Shown: piece by piece, positions 22,265 to 33,938 of the stretch
How the letters are laid out: each line of letters begins with the position of its first letter
Numbering within the stretch: position 1 is the first letter of the stretch
Assembly (NCBI RefSeq): GCF_042453785.1
Contig: NC_091668.1
Coordinates: 2,062,501-2,126,500, forward strand
Direction: 5' to 3'
Source of the DNA: Malus domestica
Lineage: Eukaryota > Streptophyta > Magnoliopsida > Rosales > Rosaceae
Length of the DNA: 64,000 nucleotides
Position numbers and translations under genes: made by a program
Notes under the pieces: model-generated
Databases searched by the model: none
What the model was told of the DNA's origin: nothing
The model's input: only the letters and a program-made list of their open reading frames with translations

Positions 22265-22585
22265 AAGTATAATTGATCACTTTGATTCCCGATAATAAAA
22301 ATCGATAGAAATGCTCTTTAAGTTTGTCCACCATAAATCATTTTGGTCATTCCATGAAAGATCTGTCAATATTCTCGTTAAGTTGAAGGGTTGGACAAAA
22401 ACACTCTTAAAAATATGGTCACATGGTCCTTTCACATAAAATTAATGAGGATATTGTCTGATTTTTCATAGAATGACAAAAGAATTTATGATGAACAAAC
22501 TCAGAGATCAATTTTATCGATTTTGATTGTCATGGACCAAAATGACAAGTTATGTCAATCTCACAAATCATTTTAGTTAAATAAC
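22265..22585. repeat. Foldback MITE-like element, family C
   Basis: Left arm AAAATCGATAGAAATGCTC with TTTGTCCACCATAAATCA; right arm complement GATGAACAAACTCAGAGATC and TTTATCGATTTTGATTG. It is non-coding. Confidence 0.65.
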
Positions 22586-23194
22586 CTTTATTTTTTCGGT
22601 CTTAAGATTGTATAAATAAAAACTAATTAATAGACAACGGTGCTGAAAGAGAAAGTGAAATTGTGATAATTATAATAAACAATATCAGTTGATAATTGTT
22701 ATTAGCACTCAAAAAATCTCATTTGATACTCAAAACTTTATATAATTAGAAAGAAAAATACACGTGTGATGAGTGAAAAATAAGATTTTTAGTGTGTTAA
22801 TAATAGTTAAATGAGTCGTTAATTCTCAACGACCAAAACATTACCTCAGACGAGATACGAAAACTCGAACTTGCATGCTCCAAGTTTTGAACATGACATT
22901 GATTGTGATTCTTTTGAAATGATGCCTCTCAAACTAAGGATTGTTAGGTAGAAGATTAGAACTGACAAATCAAATTGATTAAACCAAAATTGTAATCTCT
23001 TTGTATTATTTTTTTAAATAAGTTAAAAATTGTGTGAATTGGGTGGAATTTCTGATTAAACAAAAAGAATTAGGTCGAAATTAGTAGATAAGTTTAGTAG
23101 CATGCAAAAGCACGTGGATTTTAGTTGTTTTGAATTTTATTTAATTGGTAGGTACAAAATAAATAATTAATAATAATTGAAGGAGTTCATTAGC

Positions 23195-23430
23195 TGGAAG
23201 AGGGAATTGGATTCCATTCGGATCCAAATTGTGAGGATTCTAGGGATCCTCATATTTTAACCATTAATCGTGCATCTTGTTGTCATAAATTATTTGATTT
23301 TTTTATTTAAAATTAAACATAAATAATACTTGATAAAAACTAATTACACAATGCACGGTGAACAGCTAAAATATAGGGATTCTTAGGATTCGTACAAAAT
23401 GGATCCGGGGAGGATCCACTTCCCCGAAAG
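23195..23430. repeat. GGATCC-armed element, family E (variant)
   Basis: It is bounded by GGATTCCATTCGGATCC on the left and GGATCCGGGGAGGATCC on the right, with an AT-rich middle. Related elements with the same type of ends occur at about 25930-26145, 31690-31890 and 35845-36025. Confidence 0.5.
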
Positions 23431-23514
23431 AGATATGTGCAAGTGCCACTTGATGAAATCCAAAGGACGGACAATGATATACCACTGGCCTACAATTACA
23501 TATATCAACAAATT

Positions 23515-23745
23515 AAGGGTTGTTTTGAGATTTTAAATTGACTAAAAGCAATTTTAAAGAAAATATTATGAGTTCTAAAAGTAAGTGTTTTCAGCGAGAA
23601 ACACTAATTATGTATTTCTCTGTAATAAACACTTCAAATATTTTTCTAAAATTTACTTGCAATTTTACAAAAGATTGTTTCAAAAAATATTTTCACAAAA
23701 AGCAAATCCTGAAAATGAACCCCAACATTTCCAGAATTAACATGG
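23515..23745. repeat. MITE-like element, family G
   Basis: It begins GGGTTGTTTTGAGATTTTA and holds diverged arms around AAGTGTTTTCAGCGAGAAAC. The ends resemble the other family G copies. The open frame across it is not a gene. Confidence 0.5.
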
Positions 23746-23861
23746 CTTATTAACATTGAAAAAGATAATCTCCATCAACAAAATCAAAATCCTTCTAAAT
23801 TTGGTGGGAGAATATAATTGACACACACTTGAAGGCTACAGAAAATTCCAAAAATAAAATT

Positions 23862-24130
23862 ATTGATGCACAAAATCAGTGAGGACTTTGGTACAATAGA
23901 AAGTGTCAAGTTTGTGACCTTTGCTAGATTGCTCCGGTCACTAGTGTTGATAAGTATGTAAACTGATAGAGACAATAAAGCAAACACAAGATGTACGTGG
24001 TTCAACCAAATTGGCTACGTCCACGGAGTAGAGGAGTTCTAATTAATTGTGAAGGGTTTACACAAGTACATAGGTTCAAGCTCTCATTTAGTGAGTACTA
24101 GTAAATGATTTAGTACAAATGACATTAGGA
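23862..24130 (+). mobile_element. Dispersed repeat with GGCTACGTCCAC motif
   Basis: The order TTGATGCACAAAAT, CACAAGATGTACGTGGTTCA, GGCTACGTCCACGGAG is shared with the insertion in the Maf-like gene intron at about 38663-39060. This resembles a non-autonomous retroelement terminal repeat. No coding region is present, and the class cannot be fixed by eye. Confidence 0.5.
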
Positions 24131-24480
24131 ATTATTGTAGGATAATGATATCCTTTTATAGAAGAGAATTTATAGCTTTGTTCTGACATTGACACATGTC
24201 ATGATGTGATTGGCTTTTGATGTTGACGCGTGTCGCCCTGTGATTGGCCTCCTGGTTGGAGGGAAACTCTTATGGGTCTTTGACGGTATAACATTGACCG
24301 ATGCTTTGTAGTTTCGGAATTAGTCAATATGGTATAAACAAAAATATTTTGACAAGTAAACATGAAAACATCACTAGATTTCGAGGTTATAAATTGGGAG
24401 AAATTTTTCAATAGGGCAATTTGATCAACCAGTTGATCGGATTATACTTACAAGGAGTGAGATTGGGTGCATGGTGAGTT

Positions 24481-24700
24481 GTTCTTGTATGTACATGATT
24501 TTGAGAATCTCTGATGGGGAGGGCACATTCCTCTATATATGTATGTTCGATCAGATCAATCGTACAAAAGATCAAACTATGTGCATGGTGTTCTTGTATG
24601 TACATGATTTTGAGAATCTCTGATGGGGAGGGCACATTCCTCTATATATATATGTTCGATCAGATCAATCGTACAAAAGATCAGACTATGTGCATGGTGA
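24481..24700 (+). repeat. Tandem duplication, unit about 109 bp
   Basis: A unit starting GTTCTTGTATGTACATGATT and containing GATGGGGAGGGCACATTCCT, ATGTTCGATCAGATCAATCG and TACAAAAGATCAGACTATG is present twice (about 24481-24589 and 24590-24698), nearly identical. A third partial copy of its end appears at about 24751-24778. The open frames on both strands are by-products of the repetition. Confidence 0.85.
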
Positions 24701-24781
24701 GTGGTACACGTACATGAAGCTAAAAATTTATACTAGTAGAAGGAACACGTACAAAAGATCAGACTATGTGCATGGTAAGGT

Positions 24782-25092
24782 ATCGTTTGGTATGCAGACG
24801 GGACGGGACAGAACGGAATAGAAAGGGACGGGACGAGACAGAACGGGACGGAAAGGGAGCAAAGATGCCCTCAGATGGAAATAAGGAGGAAGAAGAAGGA
24901 GACGAAGATGTTATAATTTTGTGTTCCACGAATGTGGAACGAGTCGTTCCAGGGGGTGAGACAGAACAAAAATTCACCCAAAATTCGTCCCGTGGAACAG
25001 TGCGTTCCATTCGTTTTAGGCACACCAAATATGAGACGGAACGCCTCGTCCCAATCCATTTCGTTCCGTCTCACGTACCAAACGGTAATATC
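24782..25092. repeat. Foldback MITE of about 310 bp, family I
   Basis: Terminal inverted repeats are TATCGTTTGGTATGCAGACG on the left and the complement CCGTCTCACGTACCAAACGG on the right. The arms are built from repeats of GGGACGGGACAGAACGG and its complement. Frames on both strands here look long but are repeat artefacts. The TIRs resemble hAT-type MITEs; that is a tentative class. Confidence 0.75.
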
Positions 25093-25487
25093 CGACCATC
25101 CAAATGATCAAAATACCATTTCAAAATTATTTACCAAATGAACAATTAGACACATACTTAACATACAAATTAACTTCGCATAATACTAGAGGTGCCAACT
25201 GATATGTATGTATTTTGTTTATTCTTATTCAAACACACTTTAAACCTGATTATTAACCAAAAAAGTAAAAAATATTATATTACACGCCATATCAATTAGT
25301 AACAAAAAAATTAAGGCAGTAATTTGGTAACTATTTCTTGGTCCCGAATTTGGCAACTCTCGACTCCTATTCCCATCGCGGTTGTTTTTTTTTTAATATA
25401 AATTACTTATTAACAAAATTATCTTTGTCAAATGGAGAAAAGACAATTTAATCTTCTATTACAATACAAAATCACGAGCAATAAAGT

Positions 25488-25640
25488 AAGGGTAGTGCTA
25501 TTTACACACCAATTTTTACTTCTCACATATTTCTCTCAATTTTCAATGGTCAGATCGAATAAATTAAAGAAAATCAATTACCAAAATTACCAAGGGTGGA
25601 TGGGAAGTAAAAATGAGTGTGTTAATAGTACTATCTTAAA
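25488..25640. repeat. MITE-like element, family F, copy 1
   Basis: Left end AGGGTAGTGCTATTTACACA and right end GTGTGTTAATAGTACTATCT are complementary. The middle contains GGTCAGATCGAATAAATTAA. A second copy lies immediately downstream. Confidence 0.75.
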
Positions 25641-25728
25641 TTAATTTCACACAAACCAATATTTTACAATTTTTTTTTAAAACCTCACCCATATATAATC
25701 CAGAAAGGGATCCTTTCCGGATCCAGTA

Positions 25729-25883
25729 AGGGTAGTGCTATCTACACATTTATTTTTACTTCTCACACATTTCTCTTAATTTTTAACAGTTAGATCGAAT
25801 AAATTGAAGAAAATCAATGACCAAAATTACCAAGGGTGGATGGGAAGAAAAAATAAATGTGTGAATAATACTATCTTAAAATA
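25729..25883. repeat. MITE-like element, family F, copy 2
   Basis: Nearly the same sequence as the copy at 25488-25640, including AGGGTAGTGCTATCTACACA and ACCAAGGGTGGATGGGAAG. The spacing DNA after each copy (AACCTC, then AAAGGGATCC) is also shared, so a unit of about 241 bp was duplicated in tandem. Confidence 0.75.
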
Positions 25884-25929
25884 ACTTCGCACAAACCAAA
25901 TTTTACAATTTTTTTTTTAAAACCTCGTC

Positions 25930-26145
25930 CAAATATAACCTAGAAAGGGATCCTCTTCGGATCCCTTCCACGTAATCATTCTCATCAAACAATCCAGACC
26001 TTTGATATTTTATCTAATGACTAAAAACAGGGACCCATTCTAAAAGTTATAATAATTTTAGCTATTAGATCAAATTTCAAATGCCCGAATTATTTAATGA
26101 GAATAATTAGATGAAAGGGATCCAAAAATATCCCTTTCCATATAA
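25930..26145. repeat. GGATCC-armed element, family E
   Basis: Left end AAAGGGATCCTCTTCGGATC; right end AAAGGGATCCAAAAATATCC. The middle has TTATAATAATTTTAGCTATT and TTAGATCAAATTTCAAATG, as in the other family E copies. Confidence 0.65.
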
Positions 26146-26593
26146 TCCTATGATATCTCTAATTTTTTATTTATTTTTAAATTTTAAAAAGGTTCTTTCT
26201 TCTCACTTTCACGTTCTCTCACTATCCTTCTCTCCTTTCCATTTAAAAAACAAAACAAAACAAAAATATTCACACACTCAAAGTGAATGACGAGGCCACG
26301 AGGATTGAGGGCTAACATATTGTTTCACACAGCGACGTGGCAGAAGGAGAACACGGTGGCACAGTCATCCCACGAGACTAGAGGTAACGGCAAGGATCAC
26401 GGTTGGACGTATTATATCACGGTAGTCGCACCCCACGAAAAAACATCCCATAGCCATCCATCTTTTTTTTTTCTTAAATATTATTTTTCTGGTTTTTTTT
26501 TAATTTCATTGGCCATTTCGTCGACCACCTTCTGCGCGCGACGACGAAGCTCTGTGTCTCTCTCTGTTTCTCTGATCGGAGAAGGCGAGAAAA

Positions 26594-29500
26594 ATGAGTT
26601 TCCGGGACGACAATGAGGAGGGGAGGGGAGATCTCCGGAAGCCCTTCCTCCACACTGGGAGCTGGTACCGCATGGGTTCCAGGCAATCCAGCATGATGGG
26701 CTCGCAGGTGATCCGTGATAGCTCCATTTCTGTTGTCGCTTGCGTCTTGATTGTCGCTCTGGGTCCTATTCAATTCGGCTTCACCGTAAGCACACCTCTT
26801 CTTCAATCGTTTTCCGCCTTTGGGGAGCCTTGAGCTATTGGGTTTTAGAGACGCTGAGCTTTTCGATTGCAGAGAGCTCACAAAAACAGAAGCTTGAGCT
26901 CGATTTTACTTTCTTTGTATTCATATCTGCTGAATTATGAATCACATTTTTGGGTTTTGCAGTCTGGCTATTCATCTCCGACCCAATCAGCAATCATCAA
27001 GGATCTTGGACTCACAGTATCAGAGGTTCGAATCTCAGTGTTTCTGCGTTTGCGTTGGTTTTTTTTTCTTTTCATTTATTTAGTTTCTTACTATTTTATA
27101 TCATCTGGTTCAGTTTTCGCTTTTCGGTTCTTTGTCGAATGTGGGAGCTATGGTTGGAGCCATAGCCAGCGGTCAGATTTCTGAGTATATTGGGCGCAAA
27201 GGGGTAGGATTCAATCACTTGTTAGTTTCCTTATTAAGCAGCTTTGTTTAATTCTAATCCAGGGTTTTGCTAATTACAGTCTTTAATGATCGCTGCTATT
27301 CCTAATGTTATCGGTTGGCTTGCCATATCATTTGCCAAGGTGAGTTTTCGTAACTTATCCATGTTTATTGGAAAGCAGACTTGTGAAGAATGCTGTCTGA
27401 CATCATTCTTTTCGCAGGATTCTTCTTTTCTTTACATGGGAAGGTTGTTGGAAGGATTCGGCGTGGGAATAATCTCCTACACGGTAATTTCGAGTTGTTT
27501 CAAGTGTTTCTGTTGTCGAAAAATGCATAGTGTGGAACTGTGAGAGTACTGATTTGGTTTGGTCATTGCTAGGTGCCGGTATATATAGCTGAGATAGCAC
27601 CTCAAAACTTGAGAGGTGCTTTGGGTTCAGTCAATCAGGTTGGCTTTGTTTAGTAGCTTATTCTTACTGTGAGTTAACTGTTAGGAGTTACTAACGTCTG
27701 TCTCTAATCAGATTGTTTAAAATCCTTCTTCTGTAGCTCTCTGTAACGATTGGGATAATGCTGGCTTATCTGCTTGGACTTTTTGTTCCATGGAGGATAC
27801 TTGCAGTTCTGGGTAAGCTTCATAAAAAGTCACCGTGGTGTTCACGTCACTTGTTTTTACCTCTCATGGATGTAGTACTTTCATAAACTCGATTTATTTG
27901 GAAGAATTATGAATTCATTTGCTTGCTAATGGTAATTAGAAATTTGAGTACATAAAGGACATCTTATATGATCTTTTGAGGGAACACGTCATGCTATTAA
28001 TTTTTTATTACATCAATGAAAATTCAACTTCTTACCCTCCTTTGAGGAAGGAAATTAATTACTTGTGTACACTACTAACAGAAGATTTATGTCCGGGTAA
28101 AATTTTCAGGAATATTGCCTTGTACGATATTGATACCTGGGCTCTTTTTCATTCCAGAGTCTCCTCGATGGCTGGTAAGTTCAAAAACCTCTTGATCACA
28201 GTTAGAATGCTAGATATGAAGTTTTCCCAAAAAAACTCTTGATCACAGTTATGAAGACCTCGTAGTAAGTTCACAAAAGCCTCTTGATCACAGTTTTGTC
28301 TTTTTTGGTTTTGATCTCAACAGGCAAAAATGGGTATGACAGAGGATTTTGAAGCTTCCCTGCAAGTTCTTCGAGGATTTGATACTGATATCTCGGTTGA
28401 AGTCAGTGAAATCAAGGTACAAAGCCATAATTTCCTGATAATGGCATTAAAAATATGCTATGACCATATCACTATTTGGAAATTCACCTATGTAAATGAT
28501 TTCCTTGGTGTGTACTGGGCAGAGGTCTGTGGCATCATCAACCAGAAAAACAACAATTCGGTTTGCAGAACTCAAACAAAGAAGATATTGGCTTCCTTTA
28601 ATGGTATTTGCTATAGTCCAAAAAAGTTGATTCTCTAATTTACTGTCCTCTAGTCCAAAATGTGATCTATATGTCAAAACCTAACTGTTTTCACAAACTG
28701 TTGCATTGCAGATTGGAATCGGTTTACTTGTTCTTCAACAACTAAGTGGAATTAACGGTGTTCTATTCTATTCCAGTACCATTTTTGCAACTGCCGGTAA
28801 GTTGCCCCTCATATATGAAAGAATATATTTGTATGCTCTACGGAACCATATTAATACTTTCATATCATTTGTTACTTGTTTCCTTTGACACACCAGGCAC
28901 CAGGAAGTGTGTATATGTACAACCTTATTATTGTGTATTTAGCACACTCATAGATACCTGTATTACATGTACATAGTGGAAAACTGACTTGAAGTCAGAT
29001 TTATTTTAATCTGAAATTGTTCTTATTAGTTTCAGTGTTTGAACAGGGATTTCGTCAAGTAACGTAGCCACAGTTGGTCTCGGTGCTGTTCAGGTACAGC
29101 AAGAAGATAACTTCAGAATTTGTTTCTTCTCTCACTCAATATTCTCAGTTTGTAAACATAACAAGAATCTGTATGCACTTAGGTCATAGCGACTGGCGTG
29201 ACTACATGGTTGGCGGACAAAGCAGGCCGTCGTCTTTTGCTTATTGTGAGTTTGACGTCTTTTTTTCTATTGTCAATATTGAGTCACTTGTATATTATCT
29301 GTTTGGATTAGATGGAGAAAAATCACTCTTTTCACTGTAGATCTCATCTGTTGGAATGACAATTTTCCTCCTCATTGTTGCGATAGCATTCTACATAAAG
29401 GTATTGAATCTATCGTATTTGTACAAATTTCTTAAGGCTATGTGCTTCTTTTGCGTATATTCTCAAAAGGAATTCCACTGATCGCAGGATTTTGTCGATG

Positions 29501-30317
29501 TTGATTCAAATATTTATAGCATATTGGGCATCATATCAGTGGTTGGAGTTGTGGTATGTTTATATTTTTAACATCACAAGTCAAAGGACGGTGCTGCTTC
29601 TTTTTTTTCCTATACGTAATTTCCATTATCTCACTGTTTTGCAGGCCATGGTAATTGCATTCTCTCTGGGTTTGGGAGCTATTCCATGGTTAATAATGTC
29701 TGAGGTATGTCAATGATATAGTTGTATCAGGTGTAGAGTTTTGAGTCTTGCATCGAGCACGAAATTTTTAATCTTATAACTAGTTGCTGAATATTGTTTG
29801 GAACATTTAATAAATTGTGGAATTTGGCAATGCAGATTCTTCCAGTTAATATTAAAGGCCTTGCTGGAAGCATAGCAACACTTGCCAATTGGTTCGTAGC
29901 CTGGGTGATCACGATGACGGCAAACTTGCTACTGGAATGGAGCAGTGGAGGTGTGCCCCCTCTTCTCTCTTTCTCTATTCTCTGTCTCCTTCAGTCTAGC
30001 CGGTAACATGTCTAAATAAAACTGTGATTACATCCCAAATAATTCGGTCGAGCACCCCAATTATTGAAATAAATCAATGATGATGTCGCTGCTGCTGCTC
30101 TTGCTGTTAATTGCCCCTTTTTCCCTCCTTGGTTGTACTGTTTAGCAGTTTTGTTCCTCTGTTACTTTTTTTCGGGCTAACGTCTTTGGTTCCACTTTCA
30201 ACAGGAACCTTCACCATTTACATGGTGGTGAGTGCTTTCACCGTTGTATTTGTTGCCATTTGGGTTCCGGAGACAAAGGGGAGAACTCTGGAAGAGATCC
30301 AATGGTCCTTCAGATAA
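26594..30317 (+). CDS. ERDL6: ERD6-like sugar transporter (MFS), ERDL6 type
   Basis: Major facilitator sugar porter of the ERD6-like group; the Arabidopsis relatives ERDL4/ERDL6 export glucose from the vacuole. Eighteen exons give 486 residues: 26594-26785, 26963-27025, 27114-27203, 27280-27339, 27418-27483, 27573-27638, 27737-27812, 28110-28174, 28324-28416, 28523-28603, 28712-28796, 29047-29093, 29183-29245, 29341-29400, 29488-29553, 29645-29704, 29836-29950, 30205-30317. All introns are GT-AG and the frame closes. Visible landmarks are [53 protein letters not shown] and [12 protein letters not shown], with twelve expected membrane segments. The N-terminus has DLRKPFL, resembling the dileucine-type tonoplast signal of this group. 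In Arabidopsis this gene sits beside the glycosylase and 5'-nucleotidase genes that also occur in this window. Confidence 0.96.
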
Positions 30318-30870
30318 GTTTTTCTTTACCGTTCTTGCATACGACTTGCTCTCTTCTGTTGCAAGAAACCAGTTCTGCTGTCCCGTTTTGAGATTATCCT
30401 ACGGGAACTGTACAAAGCGTGCGGTTTTCGTGACATTCTTCAGCCAGCACTTCGTGTTCGGTTGCTACTTTCATTGCTTGTTTTGTATCTTTCAATAGAT
30501 AGCTGTAAACTCACAGTTTTCTTATAGTTTTATTGAATTCATAAACTTTCCATCGCCCTCGATGTAGTTCTTGTATGTAAGAACTCGACGAGCTTCCATG
30601 CCTTCTCTGCCGGCAGATTTCTTCTGTCATGAAACCTTTCCGGTTTTATATTCATGCCGGCGTAGAGATTTTGAATTCACAAAGACTAGTAAAGGGTTTA
30701 TTTGTCATTGCAATTCATACCATGTTTTTCCATGGTTTAGTAGACGTTGGCGGGCAATTTGTACTGTGACCATTGCCTTTAGGACAACCTTAGTTTACTA
30801 GTCTGGGATACCGCCACCTGGGACTATTGGTCTGGAATACCGTCATTGGGGCGTAGCTTTGTGAACGAGA
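30318..30870 (+). other. 3' region of the sugar transporter gene
   Basis: Presumed 3' untranslated region and flank of the transporter gene. The open frames here (30232-30498, 30571-30801) are T-rich and encode nothing recognisable. Confidence 0.5.
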
Positions 30871-30911
30871 GATACTGATAAAAATTACAGCAAGACTCTA
30901 AAATTTGTAGG

Positions 30912-31235
30912 CTTTTTGGTCAAAATGGTCCCTAAGATTATAATAACTCCTCACTTTGGTCCTTAAGATTTAAAATTGATAGAAGTGGTCTATAACATTG
31001 TCTACCACCAATCATTTTTGTCCTTATATGAAAAATATCTGTAAATTGAAGTAAGTACCATTTCAAGTGAAGGAGTTGATTTGACAAAAATACCCTCAAT
31101 TTAACGGAAATTTTTCACGAAAGGACCAAAATGATTGACAGTGAACAATCTCAGGGACCACTGCGGTCGGTTTTAAATTTTAGGGATCAAAGTGAGGAGT
31201 TAAGCCAAACTCATAGACGTTTTTTTGACTAAAAA
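30912..31235. repeat. Foldback MITE-like element, family C
   Basis: Left arm CTCCTCACTTTGGTCCTTAA and AAAATTGATAGAAGTGGTC; right arm complement GGGACCACTGCGGTCGGTTT and AGGGATCAAAGTGAGGAG. It is the best preserved copy of family C. Confidence 0.8.
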
Positions 31236-31689
31236 ACCAAATTAGTATTCTAATTTTAGGTTTAAATAGCCAAATCCTATTTTTGGGGTTGTCTTGCTGA
31301 CAACCTGCCCTACCCATGACATTCAGAGCACCATTGGAATAACTGGGCCTAGGCCCAAGGGTCCACTATTACGGTTAGTTTGTTATTGGAATAACCGGGA
31401 AGTAATTTTGAGCAATAGTCCCCAACTTATCTACGAGTTATACTTTCGCCCCCCCAACTCATTTTTTAGTTCATTTACCCCTTCAACTCGACCATGTTTT
31501 GCGCATTTACTACTTCTGTCCGCTTTTTCTGTAAAACGTAAGGGTAAGAATGCAACTTTTGGATTATGTTCGTTGCTCCAAATTAACATTAATTTTTAAG
31601 ACGGGTGAAATTCCCACTATACCCGTAAGATGAAAAGAAAAATTAACGATAAGGAATACAGGTGTAACATATGGTCGAATTGAAGGGAA

Positions 31690-31890
31690 AAGTCCTCTCC
31701 GGATCCCTTCCATAAAATCCATCCAATCAATCAATTTGGGTTCTTGAAATTTGATTCAACAGCTACAAACAAGGGGTCCATTTAAAAGTTATAATAACTT
31801 TAGCCGTTTGATCAAATTTCAAGGGTTCGAATTAGGTGATTGGGAGGATTTGGTAGAAGGGATCCGGAAAGGATCCCTTTCCGAATTGAA
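31690..31890. repeat. GGATCC-armed foldback element, family E
   Basis: Left end CTCTCCGGATCCCTTCC; right end GGAAGGGATCCGGAAAGGAT region, complementary. The middle has TTATAATAACTTTAGCCGTT and GATCAAATTTCAAGGG. Non-coding. Confidence 0.75.
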
Positions 31891-31899
31891 GGACAATGG

Positions 31900-33900
31900 G
31901 AAATACAAATTTGAGTTGAGGAGCTAAATTAAACTCTTAGATAAGTTCAAGAACCATTGCGCCACATTGTATTTTCCTGTAAGTGTAGTTTGGATCGCAA
32001 GTGAAGCATTGGAAATGAAATTGCCCAACTTCTGTTTCCTTTTCTAAAGAGAACTCCATTTTATTACAAATTGAAGAAAATTAAAGTTCACAAACTAAGT
32101 TGTACAAATATTGATGAAAATATAATCGACAAAAACTTCTTTTAGTCATCTGCATTCTAAACCGAACATTTTTATTATTTCTCTGCACTCACAAAAGACT
32201 AAAAATGATTTGTTAAAATCGCCAGTCTTTGTCGTCGGCGGCGAATTCTAATAACTGTCCGTTGGTAGATTCCAACACAAAAGTAAAAAGACACAAAAAG
32301 TACTCTTGATCAATTGAAACGATCGACCACCAATACTTGATGCATAGTGATTGATACGAACTTTTTCACAGTGCGATTCCCACTCTTGCTTCCCAAATGA
32401 GCAAATACCCCGATATGCCGTAACAGTATACACTAACAACGCGACGACATGTTTCCCAACTTTTTCACATAACACTGCATTACTAATCTAAAATACCACA
32501 GCGGTGCCACACTTTACGGATAAGAGATCCTGATAAAATAGTGCAGTCCATAAAACAATTTAAGTAGACTCTAAACTATGTATCTTTCCAAACTAATCCA
32601 TCGTTAAATGAATTCAAATTTCGAGATCTATGTCTACGGGAAGAATCTAGGGCATGTGCAGCCTCTGCACACACACCCTCCTTCCGTTATCCATGTCTCC
32701 TTGTCTCTATTTTGAAGGTAAAGATTCGAAATTTATTTAAAAATGGGTATTTGAAGAGTGGAAATTAGGTAAAAGCATGTGCAACAGTTGCCCACTTTTC
32801 AGGATATAAGGGCATAAAAATCTCTATTAGTCAATAAATGCAACCAACATAGACTTGCACCACACATAATATGCAAAACAACAGCTAATGCCAACTAAAT
32901 GCCATCCTCACAAAGTCAATATAACTTTGAAAGTAGAGTTTTGTCCAGTAAGGACCTACCCATAGCATGAACCAGGATCTATGGCCTTCGGATCCTCAGG
33001 CATTGGATCTTTGGCTGAGGATCCCGCGGCCATCGATCTTGGTCCGTTCTAGAATTTCATCGTTGAAATTTGAGTAGTTTCAGAATTCAGAAGGCAAGAA
33101 CGAATGCACTCTCTTATATTCCAGCTACTGAAATTTAAAACCTCACTAGTTACAGATATAGATACGAACACCAGAGATAAACCTACTCAATTTCTTGTCA
33201 TGAACTCTCTTCCTCTAGTAGTTGGAGCAAACTTTGTGAACCATATCAATATAGCATATGCAAGAGTATACCTAATTAGATCACAAGCACAATGGATGAG
33301 TATGAAGATCGTCCAAAGTGCGTAAAATGCTAAAATGTATGATATATGCATTGGAAAATTATAAATTTCCTCACCCATAAGCAGAAAACAGTCCTACTAT
33401 CTTCTAGTAATTGAATACAAAGTAGGTGAAATTCAGCAGTGGTTATGTTCATGTGTCTGTGTCTGATATCGCTAAGGTTTTTTTCACATCGAGAGTCCAA
33501 CAGCAAGAGTTCAACATCAGCAGAATTTGTATAATGCGGTAACACAATTAGAATTTTACTGTCCACACAATGTTCATCTGAATGAATTGGTTTTATTGAC
33601 TATTGAAGACAGAGGTCCTGATACAAGCTGAATTAACTAAATCGAAAAAGTAAACTCTAAAACGCTAACATATAAATAGAGATACATCCAACATGGTAAA
33701 TTGGAAGCATTCTCAATACAAAAATAAGCAATGCTACAAATTGGAACTTCCCTGGACAAACGACTGAACATATGCGAGAATCGAGCAGAGAAAAATCACA
33801 GTTTAACATCAAGTATCTAATACAACAAAAACCAAATAAAGTACAAGATCAAGAAGTGAAAAATGCAAGATAGAGTGGTTAGGCTAGTAATGATAGATAA
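31900..33900. other. Intergenic between transporter and KCS genes
   Basis: About 2 kb with no supported gene. A short GGATCC- and CCATCGATC-containing patch at 32980-33050 stands out from the AT-rich background but shows no recognisable feature. The last part is presumably the 3' untranslated region of the minus-strand KCS gene. Confidence 0.4.
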
Positions 33901-33938
33901 CTCTGAATGGAGAGTCGAACCAGAATGATGTTCTTGAG

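Noticed and set aside
24766-25107. Open frames on both strands at 24.8-25.1 kb
   Set aside because: They lie wholly inside a foldback element and reflect its GGGACGG repeats.
26287-26616. ATG-initiated frame overlapping the transporter start
   Set aside because: Out of frame with the transporter, no recognisable product; could act as an upstream frame only if transcription starts before 26287, which is unknown.
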